From Rhizoclosmatium globosum (taxonomy: Eukaryota > Chytridiomycota > Chytridiomycetes > Chytridiales > Chytriomycetaceae): DNA of 64,000 nucleotides. The stretch spans positions 1 through 64,000 of the forward strand of contig MCGO01000141.1 in the NCBI GenBank assembly GCA_002104985.1. Direction: 5' to 3'. Positions within the stretch are counted from its first letter, which is position 1. Each line of letters starts with the position of its first letter. Below the pieces are notes generated by a model that made no database searches, was not told the DNA's origin, and worked only from the letters and a program-made list of their open reading frames with translations. Both the position numbers and the translations under genes were made by a program. This document shows, in pieces, positions 46,370 through 58,442 of the stretch.

Positions 46370-47783
46370 ATGACCACCTACGTCGCCGTCTCCCAGGCGC
46401 CGTCCACCGGAGCCGTGACTGCCACCCTCTACTTGGACAAGACATACGTCAACAACCACGCCGGTCAAGTCATTTCCCTCTCAATGGACTTCCTCTCCAG
46501 CTCAAACCTCTGCAAGACTACAACCACGATCGGTGCTGCCTCGATTCCATGTCCTTCCGCCATGAACTGGATCTTCAATGCATACTGCTTCCCCGTCTCT
46601 TGCACTGCCGATGGCAACGTCATCAAATCTTCGAAAAACTACAACGTTGTCGTAAGCAATGCGCACTCACTTTATTCTCCCTTTACTTACTCATTTCCAT
46701 GACAACTAACCACAGGCATCTTTCTCAATCTGTCCTGCATCTAACCCGAAATGCTGGTTCTTTGATTCCATCACGTCAAGCTCTACAAGATTGGCTGTCG
46801 TTTCCCCTCCACCGGCTCCTGCTCCTCAACCCGAAACTCCTTCTAAACCTGTGAACCCTGGATCCGGTGGTAGTAGCTCGAGTAATACTGGAAGTGGCGG
46901 AGGATCGGGTGGAGGTAGCGGCAGTGGGGGTAATAGCAATGACAATGGTGGTGGAAACCCTAACCCCGTGACTCCGCCTCCTAATTCTTCCAATAATGGC
47001 GGTAGTGGGTCTAGCAGCGGCAACGGCAACGGTGGTAACAGTGGATTTAACTCTGGTGGTGGAAATGGTGGATCGAATGCAGGTAGTGGGGGATCGTCTA
47101 ATTCTGGGGCTTCTTCATCCAATGGAAATGGTGGCTCAAACGCGGGAGGTTCTTCTGGCTCTGGATCAAGTGGAAGTAACGGTTCGTCTGGAAGCTCCAG
47201 CTCTACCAGTGCTGATACTTCCAACGGAGCATCCTCCAACAATAGTCAACAAAATAGTGGCTCAGTCCTCGAATCAATCAACGCTGCCGTTCACGAACCA
47301 AACTCATCCACTGGCTCCTCTTCCTCCTCCGGAACTTCATCCAACTCCCCACTTTCCGTCACAAACAACAACCAAATCGGCTCTGCTGGATCTTCCTCCT
47401 CCTCCTCCAATACCAACAACAACAGCAACGCGCCTAAGTCTCCCCAACCACCATCCCCAAACACTCCCGGCGTTTCCACAAACCCATCCACAGACTCGCA
47501 ACCCTCCATCCTCCCCATCGCAATCGGCGTCTTGGTCGGATGCGTCGTGACAATCGGAGCCGTCATTGCCGCGCGTAGATACAAAGCCGGTAAAGAAGCC
47601 GCCGATACCGCCGCCGCCGCCCCGGCTGTTGAACCAACGACTGAACGATCTTATTCTACTTACTTGGACGAATACTACACGGGTCCAGTCCCGACTCCAA
47701 ACGGTGGTGAGAGATTGAGTAGCCCTATTCCTGTTGCTGCGAGGTCTTTGGATGGGTTTTTTGAGGGGGCTGGTAAGAAGTGA
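46370..47783 (+). CDS. Gly/Ser/Asn-rich cell-surface protein with one TM helix
   Basis: Two exons (46370 to about 46651, and about 46717 to 47783). The N-terminal part has six or more Cys residues (NLCKTTTT, IPCPSAMNW, YCFPVSCTAD, SICPASNPKCWFF) and looks like an extracellular Cys-rich domain. It is followed by roughly 230 residues of Gly/Ser/Asn repeats, a TM helix (ILPIAIGVLVGCVVTIGAVI) and a basic cytosolic tail (AARRYKAGKEA) with Tyr residues. The topology is a type I mucin-like or wall-anchored protein. No signal peptide follows the Met at 46370, so a 5' exon is probably missing from this model. Confidence 0.65.
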
Positions 47784-48216
47784 AAAAGGTCGGGTTTTGA
47801 GTGAGTGGGAAGAGAGTGGGAAGGAAGTGGGATTTGGAGAGAGTGTAGAGAGCTTTAAAGATTGAATAAACGAGAAACTTTTAAATTTCGCAGAGAAAAC
47901 GTTTCGGGTATCTTATTATATGTTTGGTTCCAGAGACCATGTTGATATTTTCACTATTAATTCTCTGCAGACATAATTTTTGTAATCTTTGTAATCAGGA
48001 GATGTGAGAGACACCTGCCTATAAAACATTCTCTCCGAAAATTCGTCAAGATTAGGCAAATCTTCGTGGCCGAAACATGCAATAATCTACGTATTGAATA
48101 TCACTGTAAAGCGGCACAGGGATTTCTAATATTTGTTTACTTTCAAAATTTTCTTGACTGTAGTATATCTCCACCCAAGATTTACAATTTTTTTTTTGAA
48201 GAAGCATCACCTCAAC
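47784..48216. other. Intergenic, nothing recognised
   Basis: About 430 bp of AT-rich sequence ahead of the broken PstS-like gene. No other feature seen. Confidence 0.6.
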
Positions 48217-50084
48217 ATGACCTTTCACAATCTTATCGTCGTGACGGTTTGTTTGCTTGTGTATTGCGTCGAAGCAACTGTTACCTTGATCAAAGGAGGT
48301 GGTTCAACGTTTCCTCAACAACCATATTTCAGTGCTGTCGCCGATTTCAACCGCCTTTATCGTAAGAACATCTGCATCATTCAAATTACTAATGTTATAT
48401 GAATAGAGAACGTACAAGCAACTTATAACGCCACGAACTCACAAAAGGACAACTATCTGTTGGTTCTGGGCTTCTCAACTGGGGAGGAAGTGACACTGAT
48501 GTTCAAACCAGCTTAGCAGGATCAGACAACCTCGTCGTCTTACCTGCCATCGCAGGAGGTCTCCTCTATGGGCGGCGGAAGGGTCAAAATGTGTATCAAA
48601 AATTCGAAGTAAATCAAAAATTCCAAATGAAACTTTTCTGATTCCACTTGTTCAGTGTTCACGTTCGACATCAGAAATCGAAAATTGAATGAATGTCCCA
48701 CTCGTAAATGGTCTTGCTTGCCTGCATAGGGTTCTTCTAGCAATAGGCTTGGGATTTAGACCTTAACCGCGAGATCCAAAGGAGAGGTTAATGACTGTGA
48801 CACTATTGTTTTGACTTGTCCTCTTTAATTTCTACATTAACCACGCAGACCAATTAACTGCCAGATTGGTGATAAGGGTAAATAAAAGAGTTTATTGTGT
48901 TCAATTAATCGGTGGCAGCGTTTGCAGTAAGCCCCCAAGCTGACGATAGTACAGCGCTGACGATAGTACAGCTAACTCAGCAGCACCAGAGCCTTATCAT
49001 CGCCCCTTTGTTTCTTATCTCCTAAGCTATCTATAAACCCTGTTGTAACTCATTTGTATTAATAGGTTTATTAATAATAATCTGATGACTGAGAACAAGT
49101 GGAATATTTTGTGCTCATGTGGAACTGATGTCTCGTCGACTGGATTAATTTTTGTTAGTGCGGAATTTGATAAACCGAACCGGGACTATCGAAATACAAA
49201 GATAAACCGACGATTTGATAAATGAAACCTGATTTTAACTCGAATGTGTACTTTTTGACCCTTCCGCCACCGATACTCCTCATCCCGTACAATCTCCCAG
49301 GATATTCCGACACGTTAAAGTTGAGCAGAACGGTCCTTCCGCGCATCCTTGATGGAAAAATTCAAAGATGGGATGACCCACAGATTGTCAAGGATAATCC
49401 ATTTCTCGCGAACAACAGTCAATTTTGGTATTCCCCAACAAACAAAGGCTATGTTCAATGTTCGTTTACTGTTCGACGCATGTACAATATTTCTGGTTGC
49501 AGTTGCCACCCCTATAATTCTATATTTCAAAGCGTTGGGTTTTGGCGGAGGACAACACAACGGGAACATCACCCAAAATAGCAGCCCCAGGTAGGATCGT
49601 CTCATGTCGATCAGGATGATGGCCTTGTCAAAATATACATAGTAACTATCCAATGAAATGCGTAAATCGACTGAAACACTTTGTGTAGTTCCACACTGGA
49701 TTCAAGCTCAATCGTCCTACTTCTCTTTGGAAATCAGCAGTATTTCTGGTCATGCCAGATCTTGACATTCTCATCATTCTTAGCGACGGGAATAACGTAA
49801 CGTACACACTCATCACAGTCGAACATCAAAATTATCGAAAAGATAACGGCTGCAGCAAGAGCAAAGACGGAAGAAGGCATTGAGCTACTTGGTGCCAGCA
49901 AGACGTGTTATTTGGTCGAATTTCCGCACAAGGCAAAGATGGATGAGTTCCGAATGTTGCGCACTACAACTACAACCATTTCTGCTCCTTTTGGAATCAA
50001 AAAGGCTTCCCAAGATAAGTCCATGGATCAGGTTCAAAAGATTAGAGAATCAGTAACGGTTCGTGCGTCAGAAGTGAGAAAATA
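48217..50084 (+). pseudogene. PstS-like substrate-binding receptor gene, broken
   Basis: Exon 1 encodes a signal peptide (MTFHNLIVVTVCLLVYCVEA) and a phosphate-binding-protein start (LIKGGGSTFPQQPYFSAVAD). Exon 2 begins at about 48406 and needs a frame change near 48450 to reach GQLSVGSGLLNWGGSD and VVLPAIAGGLL. The gene is then interrupted by the 709-bp element at 48567 and resumes at IPYNLPGYSD, LKLSRTVLPRILDGKIQRWD. Later parts include a hydrophobic stretch near 49490 and a Ser/Thr/Lys tail ending at 50084. Removing the element and one target copy restores the frame at its site. The hydrophobic parts suggest a membrane-anchored receptor, but the 3' half is too decayed to name. Confidence 0.75.
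48567..49275 (+). mobile_element. 709-bp inverted-repeat element inside the PstS-like gene
   Basis: Its ends are inverted repeats: TATGGGCGGCGGAAGGGTCA at left, and TATCGGTGGCGGAAGGGTCA as reverse complement of the right end (23 of 26 bases match). CTCCTC flanks both sides (48561-48566 and 49276-49281), a 6-bp target-site duplication. The interior is AT-rich and has no transposase. Weaker inverted similarity continues inwards (TTCGA, TAAA). It is a non-autonomous MITE-like element; the superfamily is not assigned. Confidence 0.85.
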
Positions 50085-50293
50085 GGAAAAGAGTTGACGT
50101 TCTGAATCATCATAATTCTTTCTTTTTTTCCTTATTAACTATAATCTAATGCCAATGTAATTTTGTATCGTGATGAAATACAAGTATACATGAACGCATT
50201 TCATTTGTCTCAACAAAGATGGAACCACTTTGTTTGCTATTGTCGAATTGCAAGTCAAAATAATGCAATATTTTATTTATATGTGTTGGTATT

Positions 50294-53200
50294 TCAGCCA
50301 AAGAGCTGCATAAACTCTGAAGGAACGGAAACAGTGTTTGGAAGAGGTAGGTATGCCTCAAGATCCAGAATTGGAACTAAGGAAAGCGTTGGATACTCTG
50401 GTTCAGGATCCAACGATAACGGTATCGTGTCTTTGATTGCAGGGTCAACGTTGAACCGAATGGCCTCGTAAAACTCATTTGTCATCTATAAATACTGTCA
50501 ATACACATTTTCATGCATCTTAACAAGGGCACATACCGGAGAATCAAGATCTTTCGTCGAGTAATTTGCGTACAATTTATCAATCTGACTTGGATTGAGC
50601 AAATACGCAATCTCAAACACGGCCTGAACGTCAACAGCCTCTGTTTTATTGATCGTCATAATCTTAGCTGCTTGTCCAACTTTATCAAGGTGTTTCAGAG
50701 CTGTCAATAAAGATGAATAAGCCGGTATAGTTCGACAGAATATTAAATGTAAACTTACCAGCCCCAAGACCAAGCCTTGCACACCATTCTTCCAACTGCG
50801 TCAAATTATACTGGATCTGCATACCCCGCTTGAAATTCAAAAAGTTCTTTTTGACAAGCATTCCATTGAAACTAACGACTCCAACAGTTCGAATTAGCTC
50901 AATCATAACTCGATTGTGAAGTGCCTCAGGTGCAAAGTAGTCTCGCAGTGTCATATCGACGGAGGTTAAGAAGGTTTTGAGCTTCAAGAGCCCGTTTTCC
51001 ACGGGTTTGGGTGTGGACCCAAAGACTCCCCATATTCCACTTGATGCGTCGATTTTCATACCTGGTAATTCTTGATTTTCGAGAATGGCGGGGATTGTCA
51101 GAGATGCGGTATAATCCCGCAATCGTTTTATCAAAGATGGAACCATCTCTTGCTCAATCATGTTGAAGAGTTGTGATTGGATGGATTTAATCACATTCAA
51201 GTTCGAGAGATTATTTTGTTTCTTGGTTTCCCGGAGGTGCGTTGCGGTGACAAGGTTGAGGAGGTGGTGAGTGTTGGAGATCCAGAATACGATCAGTGCA
51301 GTGTCCGAGCTTTCCATTACTGTTTTGCTAATATCATAACAAATGTCCATGGAAAAGTTGTTGAGGCCTAGGAGGAGGCCGCCATCCAAAAACATTGTCA
51401 TGATAGAGTTTAACACAAAGGCAGGATACAAAACATCTTTCTTGGAGAGTGGGGACACTGTGGCTTGAGGTGCTTTCACATTGATGATAAAGTTGTCACA
51501 GACAATGTCGTTGAACTCTTCGCGTGAGAGGTATTCAGCTCTGAATGCCATGAGTTTTGGGTTTTGAAGCATGCTAGTAGTCCTTGGAGCGATAGCAGCT
51601 GATGTAGGGTTCTGAACATGTCTCGATAAAGCTGCAGCAAGGGTTGTTGGTTTCGCAACAGGAATTTGCGGGGACATATTCATATTGCCGTGCTCTTCCA
51701 CGCCTGAATTCTGCCGAGACACGTCCTTCTTTCGCGCTCTTTCCGCATCGTCGACAATATCCTGTTCAAAGATAGATTTTTGACGAAGAGTTGGGACTCG
51801 TTTTAACTTTACTGGACCAGCGTTGCTTTCAGCAGCTACTGGAAGGTCGGGTCGCTTGGTTGAGATTCTGGACATGGAAGGCGGTGATTTCACTGTTGCC
51901 CCTCGTACCATTGCTGGTGGGGATAGTGCTGTTCGCATCGAAAATGATAGCTGTGGAGTTGAAATTGTGTTCCGACCGCGAGAATCAAGAGTCTTTCCTC
52001 GAGTGATGCCGCGACTGGGGCTAATTGTTCTTTCAGCTCTTGTAGGGGACGTGTTTAAAGATCGAGTGCTCGGTTCGGGAAGCAGGCCATTTTGAGCTTG
52101 TTGTGCTACGATAGTATCCAGTTTCGTCTTTTCGTCACGGAGACGCTCAAACTCCGCCTTGAGATCAGCTAGCTTCTTCGTCAATGCGGCTATTTCGGCT
52201 TGAGAGATTTTGTTCTTGGCTTCAGAAGCATCCAGCTTTTCCCTCAAGGAACCCAGTTGAGATTCATACGAAGAACACTTGTTTTGGAGCTCCTTGGCTT
52301 CAACAGTTTTATCCCGCAATGTTTGAGACAGAGACACGACTTTGGCTTCCAAGCTAAAAGCTTTCTCTTTGACCGCTTCCACATTTTTGGCTTCAGCACG
52401 CAAACTCTTCAACAGTTTTCGTGCAGCATTTGAGCGGACCACGTTTTGGATGCAAAGGACATGCCCCCGACACTGCTTATACGATTTTCGTGCCCGATAA
52501 CCCCTCCAAACCGATTGGATTTTGATCGCAGCAAAACGTTGACGATCCTCAGTCTCGCGTTGAAGCTTCACTCTTTTAGCTTCCTCTTTTAAGTTCTCCG
52601 ACTTCTTTCGTGCCAAATACCCCCTCATTGTATTTTGAACAACAAGCGTTGCCTCCTTCAACCGCAAATACTTCTGCCGTTGAACAAACCGTCTCGCATT
52701 CTTGGCCAACAACAGTGCTAGATACTTGGTCCGATCATTACGTCTGTCTTCAAAGAACGCAATCTGTCCTGACTTCAAGAATACTTTCGTCTTTCCGAAC
52801 TGGAATTTCGTTGTATCAGAGAGAATAGTCGTGACAATTTTGATGCAAAGGTCTTTTTTGGGGAGGTTCCAGAAGGCTGAAGGGACGAGAATGAAGTATC
52901 GGGATGAGAATTCGGAGTATTCAAGTTTGTTTGGGTATCCGGCGTTACTGATTTTGATTGTTTCGAGGACACCGCAGGCTGAAACGCTTGACGTTAGAAC
53001 TGATTAATATATGTGAGTGTGGTTGTACCTTTGAGTTGGGAAAGAACCATCGCGCCGTCGAACTCGAAGGCAGCTTTCGCCATATTTGGTTTAATACAAC
53101 GAATGTACTGTAAAAAGTTCAGAAAAGTCACGATAAAAAAGGGAAGACAAGACTCACGTGTCCTTCTGTCTCTCGAATCGTCGCCATCAGACCCTGCAAC

Positions 53201-55767
53201 GAGTTTTTGAACATTGAGCCAAGCGTAGGTACTTTCATCGTCGACTTTCGCCTATCACTCTTGACACTAGGAGCCACATACTCCTCATCCTGTCTAACCT
53301 CGCTAGTATTACCTTCACTTAACCCAAAAACCTCCCGTAAGAAAGCATTCGAACTCGCTGCAAGAACACCTTGAAGCTCTTCACTCATGTTATCCTTGTT
53401 TTTATCCACGAATCCCGTAGACGTATAGGTTACGTCTACAGCGTAATGTTTCACTGTGAAATCCGTGTTTCCAAACCGCCCTTTCACGTAATGTTTGTGG
53501 TCTTTGAAAATGTCGTTCAAGTTAGATACGAATGCCGCGTCGGTTCCATTCGCGATGTGAGACTCGTCGTCTAACAACACCAAGACTCCGTTTTTGGATT
53601 CTATTAAGTCAATGCATGGTTGGTTGTCGGCGAATTCGATGAAAGTCCATTCGATTGCTTCTTGGATGTATCCTTCTTGTTCGATGCGGAAGACGTGCGC
53701 GTTGAACTCTTGTTGGAGCTTTTCGTTGGCGTAGTTTATGCAGAATTGTTCGAAGGAGTTCTTTTTGAAGTGTTCGAAGCTGGTGTGATTTGTGAGTGGG
53801 GATTTGGTTCAGGCAAGAAATTTGGAATATACCCGTAAATGTCGAGAACTCCGATAAAGTGTTGCTCGCTATTGGATTCACGTTTCAAGTTCTTGTTGAT
53901 GGATTTGACGAGCCAGTCAAACAGTTTTGTATAACTAGACTATTCTTAGGGAAATGATTTTCGAAATCATACCACTCACATGACTTTTGTGACAGAGTCT
54001 CTGGCAACAATGGCCGCATCTTTCTTGATGTCTTTTTCGTATTTGTCTCGTCCTATTACAGTCTGCTTCTTCGTTACCCATTTTACAAACTCCTTGGCAT
54101 CAATTCCAAGCAATTCACATCCCTTCGCTAGCGCAGGATCCGTCACTGAAATCTCAGAAGCTTCAACTCTGGCTTCGCTGTCAATGATTTTGATGTTTCC
54201 AATATGAAGAAGAGCTGCACAAAGACGGAAAATGTTCCATTGAGTTGACACTGACATTCCAAGTGTTGACAAAGCTTCTTGAGTTGCTTTGAATTCTTCG
54301 ACGTCATTCATATTCTTGACGACACCGGCTCGTCCTTGGTTCAGGTAATGGAATGACTCCCATTTATCGAGGCCGAGTTGTTCTTTTTCGGCGGCAGGCG
54401 CAGCTGCACACAGTTGGTAAAAGACATGGTAGTTTCGCTCTTTTAGGACGCGTTAGTTGGGGAATTCAAGAAGAGGACAATTGAACCTACCAGTGTCTGG
54501 TTGAAAAATCAAACGCGAACGCTCCAGTAGGTATGTCCTAATTTGTGCGCCCGTAATTCTGACGCTGCCAGAGCTTGGGTCTGAGAAAAAGAGCTTGACA
54601 AATTTACCGAATCGAGAAGAATTGTCGTTGCGCGTTGTTTTTGCGTTACCAAAAGACTGATAGAAATCGATTGAGTACAGTCATTGAAATATTACGACCT
54701 TACTTCTAAAATAGGGTTGGAAGCAAGCACAGCATCTTCTGTTTCACTCTTGTGTTGAGATGTCATGGTTTCGGGTCGCATGAGAGCTTCTAATGAATCA
54801 ATCTTGCTGAGAGCATCAACTTGCGCCAGATATTCCATAATGTATTTTGTAGATTGAGTCTTTCCGGCACCACTTTCACCAGAAACAATGACGGATTGGT
54901 TCTTTCCTTCAAGCATGGCGCGGTAACATTCTTCCGCAATCCCGTACTGTTTTTACATTAAAATGGAACGTTTAAATAAGCAACTTACGATATGGGGAGG
55001 TAATGGTGATGGTTCGTGTCGTTTACTTCCGATATATTCTCGCATCGTTTCAGGCGAATACAAATCCACGTTCTGAAAAGGATTCATGGCAATCAAAACC
55101 ATTCCTGAATACGTGTAAATATTGCCTGAAGCAAACCGGTTTTTGATTCCCCAGAAAACAGCGGGTCTAAGCAATAGTGAGATAGCTGTAGGATGCAATC
55201 GAATGCCTTACTCATGCAAATATGAAAGCAGCGATAGATCCTCCACTTCATCCTAATGGCAAAAGCAAAGTGCATTCATTAGTTTGGAGTTCGACCATCG
55301 AATCCATTTAATGTCACCATAAAATCTGGGTTTTTGAGCGGCGGCAGATCAGCATTCGACGCAAGCGAAGCTACAGCAACTGAGTAGTTTAATTCCTACA
55401 ATTAATAACAGTAACAAGTCTCATCAGTTTTGGTTCAAGACAACAAACAAAACTTTGAACCAACTTCGTCTTTTGAACCAATTCTAAACTTGATTTTGAG
55501 GTTTCCATCGACCAAAACCGAATCGCATTGCGCCTCGGCCAAGCACCAGCCCTCGATTTTGTCGGGAAAGTAGCTGGATTGTCAGAGTGAGAGTGAGTGA
55601 GTGTCAGCAAGGAGGTAGCACGGGTCTTACGCTTGAGAACCCTGTCACCGATTGAGTGAGATCGAAGTGGGTGCAATCAATGCTCTTACCTTTCGGTAGT
55701 CCAGAAGGGCCTTGCTCACATCGATCCCCTTGCATCCTTTGGGTGTTGGGGCTGGTGGAATGCCCAT
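50294..55767 (-). CDS. Class V-type unconventional myosin (myosin B)
   Basis: Starts at ATG 55767 ([20 protein letters not shown]) and ends at 50294. The same plan as myosin A: an 11-nt micro-exon at 55641-55631, YFPDKIEGW, the motor with [20 protein letters not shown], the P-loop [19 protein letters not shown] near 54860, IQ motifs ([20 protein letters not shown] near 52500), a coiled coil (52100-52400), and a DIL tail (50500-51500; [29 protein letters not shown]). No inactivating change was seen. Its 5' half is duplicated at 58108-59992. It is divergent from myosin C, with about 1.1 kb between their start codons. Confidence 0.92.
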
Positions 55768-56067
55768 CTCTTTTTTGGATGAATGAAAAACGGTAGAACT
55801 TCAAGAAACAAATAAATATTGAACTTCAACAAAGCGAGGAAGAGCTGGATTCTTATTTTATGAATATAATATAAACGTTTCCCAAATGATTTGCCTTTGG
55901 CTCCAATTTTATGCAAGTTAATGGGTGCATAACAAATCTGAGTTGATTAAGTCACCGTCTATTTCTGACATCGGGTAATTTCTGGGGATAATGGGGAACG
56001 CCAGGGAAACGCCTTCATTTTAACATCAAAAACTCCAAAAATAACTGTGAAAATTACCAAACTCCAC

Positions 56068-56574
56068 ATGACCAGCGCTACCACACTCAACGAGAGTGAG
56101 GCAAGCATGAACTCCGGCAGAAGCAGCCCAACATCCACGCATCTCCACTTCAACGTGCAAACCAATCGACGTATTGCATTTGTAGTCCCACAAACTCCAG
56201 TACAGGCTCTATCGGCTATCGATGCACCAGAAGCTACCGCGATTCCACCTATGAAGGTGATATCCTGGTTGAAGTGGTTAACCAATTCAATCTTCAAGCA
56301 CCAGCTAAAAATTAAAGAGCTTGAGGCGCAAATTGAAAGGCAACAGCTAAAAATTGAAAAGCTTGAGGCGCAAATTGAAAGACAACAGCTAAAAATTGAA
56401 GAGCTTGAGGCGCAAGCTGCAACAGAGCGTGCACAGGCAGCAGCAGAGCGTGCACAGGCAGCAACGCAACTTGCTGACATCTTTGCTAGATTGGCAAGGT
56501 TGGAGATTCAAAACGAATACCAACAACGCCATTGCACATGTGGCGCAGCTGTACAAATGGTTTTGGTTCAGTAA
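56068..56574 (+). CDS. Small coiled-coil protein between myosins, copy 1
   Basis: 168 residues from ATG 56068 (MTSATTLNESEASMNSGRSS). The middle holds a repeated 14-residue element (QQLKIEKLEAQIER), three copies here, followed by an Ala-rich stretch (ERAQAAAERAQAATQL), and ends HCTCGAAVQMVLVQ. It is predicted to be a coiled coil and is unrecognised otherwise. The second copy at 60274 has an ATG seven codons upstream where this copy has GTG, so this copy has either lost its first start or never used it. The antisense frame over the same region is a shadow. Confidence 0.55.
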   Translation: MTSATTLNESEASMNSGRSSPTSTHLHFNVQTNRRIAFVVPQTPVQALSAIDAPEATAIPPMKVISWLKWLTNSIFKHQLKIKELEAQIERQQLKIEKLEAQIERQQLKIEELEAQAATERAQAAAERAQAATQLADIFARLARLEIQNEYQQRHCTCGAAVQMVLVQ

Positions 56575-56761
56575 TCATGGTTTTTTTTTAAGTATGAGGA
56601 GACATAAAGCTTTATCATGATTTCTTTCTTTACTTTAAAAAGCTTTAATAAACAAAATCCAAAAGTGCGAATTTCAATGCTTCTATTACCGGCATTATTA
56701 GTCTATTGTTCAAACTTCATTGAGATAAATTCTATCCTGTTATTCATTCAATTATTGTACG

Positions 56762-56765
<4 letters not shown>

Positions 56766-56825
<60 letters not shown>
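56766..56825 (+). repeat. (GA)n microsatellite
   Basis: About 60 bp of uninterrupted GA dinucleotides upstream of myosin C. The corresponding site in the second duplication unit (about 62362-62382) has only a short run, so the repeat changed length after the duplication. Confidence 0.95.
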
Positions 56826-56831
<6 letters not shown>

Positions 56832-56902
56832 CAAAGATGGATTACCTATGTTAGTGTTCTTTGAACTTTAATTTGACTGGAAAGTGGAGTGATCCAAACT
56901 GC

Positions 56903-58442
56903 ATGCACCAAGACGAGTTTGTAGCATCCCTGCTACTAGACTATCGGCTGGTAAGTACTTTTCATAGTATTAACTATTCACTGACGCTGCCATGTTTCTC
57001 CAGGGAACAATAGCGTAAGCCAGTCCCGACATGACAACCCACAGACACATCCAACTAAACCACGTTAAAGATACTTCCCCGACAAGACCGAAGGATGGAT
57101 TACAGGCTTCGCAAGCAGTGACCCAGTCGTCGATGGATCCACTGTTCAGATGCAGTTTCAGTTGGCAAATGGGCTGGTGAGGACACCCTTATTGTCGTGC
57201 AAATTGGCTGAATCACAGTCTTCAGCCTCACTCTGTCCGGATACCTCTTGCCTCTCTGACAAAAGAAGGAAGCTTACCGCCATTAAAGAATCCGGATTTA
57301 TTGGTGTGTGGGCCTGAAACATGTTGGGGGTTTGCTGACTACACTTTCTGCAGGATCAAGTGGAGGACCTCTCGCTCCTTTCTTACCTTCATGAGTATGT
57401 ACATTTGACATGTAAACGAATGGTTCTAATCGGTACACCACACAGGCCTGCCGTCTTGTATGGTCTCCGAAATCGATTTACAGCGAAACAGATATATACC
57501 TACTCGGGCATGGTCCTCATTGCCATGAACCCCTTCAAAAAACTGGACATGTATTCTTCTGACGTTATGAAAGAGTTCTCTGGCAAGAAACGAGATGAAG
57601 TTGTTCCACATATTGTGAGTTTGCTTACATCACCACTCTATTGATTGTGGCTAAATACAAAAAATGTAGTATGGTATCGCTGAAGAGTGTTATCGTGCAA
57701 TGTTGGACGGAAAGAATCAGTCTGTTGTGATTTCAGGTGAAAGTGGGGCAGGAAAGACTCAATCGACTCGGTATATCATGCAATACCTCGCGCTCGCTGA
57801 TTCTCTTGGGAAAAATGGGAATTTGGGAAGCAGTTCAACTGAAGACGCAGTGTTGGCCTCAAACCCGATCCTTGAAGCCTTTGGTAACGCCAAGACGACA
57901 AGGAATGATAACTCGTCTCGATTTGGAAAGTTTATTCAACTCTTCTTTTCGGATCCTTTGGCAGGAAATGTGAGAATTACTGGTGCACAGGTCAAGACAT
58001 ATTTGTTGGAACGATCTCGGTTGATTTCGCAGCCGGATACTGGTATGTATTTCGGAGTTTAAGCGTTTTATACTAACTAAACCGTCAAAAAGAAAGAAAT
58101 TATCATAGATTCACGTTTCAAGTTCTTATTGATGGATTTGACGAGCCAGTCAAACAGTTTCGTATAACTAGATTATCCTTAGAACCAACGATGCACGAAA
58201 ATCGTACTACTCACATGATTTTTGTGACAGAGTCTCTGGCAACAATGGCGGCATCTTTTTTGATGTCTTTTTCGTATTTGTCTCGTCCTATTACAGTCTG
58301 CTTCTTCGTTACCCATTTCACAAACTCCTTGGCATCAATTCCAAGCAATTCACATCCCTTCGCCAGCGCAGGATCCGTCGCTGAAATTTCTGACGCTTCT
58401 ACTCTCGCTTCGCTGTCAATGATTTTGATGTTTCCAATATGA
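56903..58442 (+). pseudogene. Truncated myosin C with an antisense-derived tail
   Basis: ATG 56903 opens [16 protein letters not shown], then the 11-nt micro-exon (57004-57014), [29 protein letters not shown], the P-loop [19 protein letters not shown], and [20 protein letters not shown]. Homology with the intact copy ends at 58105. The last intron (58043-58092) splices into ERNYH and then reads through antisense myosin B' sequence to a stop at 58442, adding about 110 unrelated residues. Half the motor, the lever arm and the tail are missing, so motor activity is not expected. Confidence 0.85.

Larger units (their letters stand above)
53875..58105. repeat. Tandem duplication, unit 1 (4.23 kb)
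   Basis: This segment runs from the middle of the myosin B motor through the B-C intergenic region to an intron/exon boundary in the myosin C motor. It is repeated directly downstream, starting at 58108. The junction is visible: myosin C sequence ends at ...GAAATTATCA (58105), two bases (TA) follow, then myosin B antisense begins with GATTCACGTTTCAAG. Confidence 0.9.

Noticed and set aside
46826..47242. 138-codon Pro/Leu/Glu-rich frame on the minus strand
   Set aside because: Mirror image of the Gly/Ser/Asn repeats of the surface protein on the plus strand.
49222..49581. 119-codon frame as an independent gene
   Set aside because: Its first residues are the end of the inserted element, and the rest continues the PstS-like domain begun at 48217.
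55959..56480. 173-codon Cys/Ser/Ala-rich minus-strand frame (also at 60186-60653)
   Set aside because: Antisense of the coiled-coil frame; its repeats are the mirror of the plus-strand 14-residue repeats. The plus-strand coiled coil is the more credible protein, though neither is proven.
58191..58442. 83-codon plus-strand frame as its own gene (also 53980-54207)
   Set aside because: Antisense of the conserved motor exon of myosin B'/B; it matters only as the possible tail of truncated myosin C.
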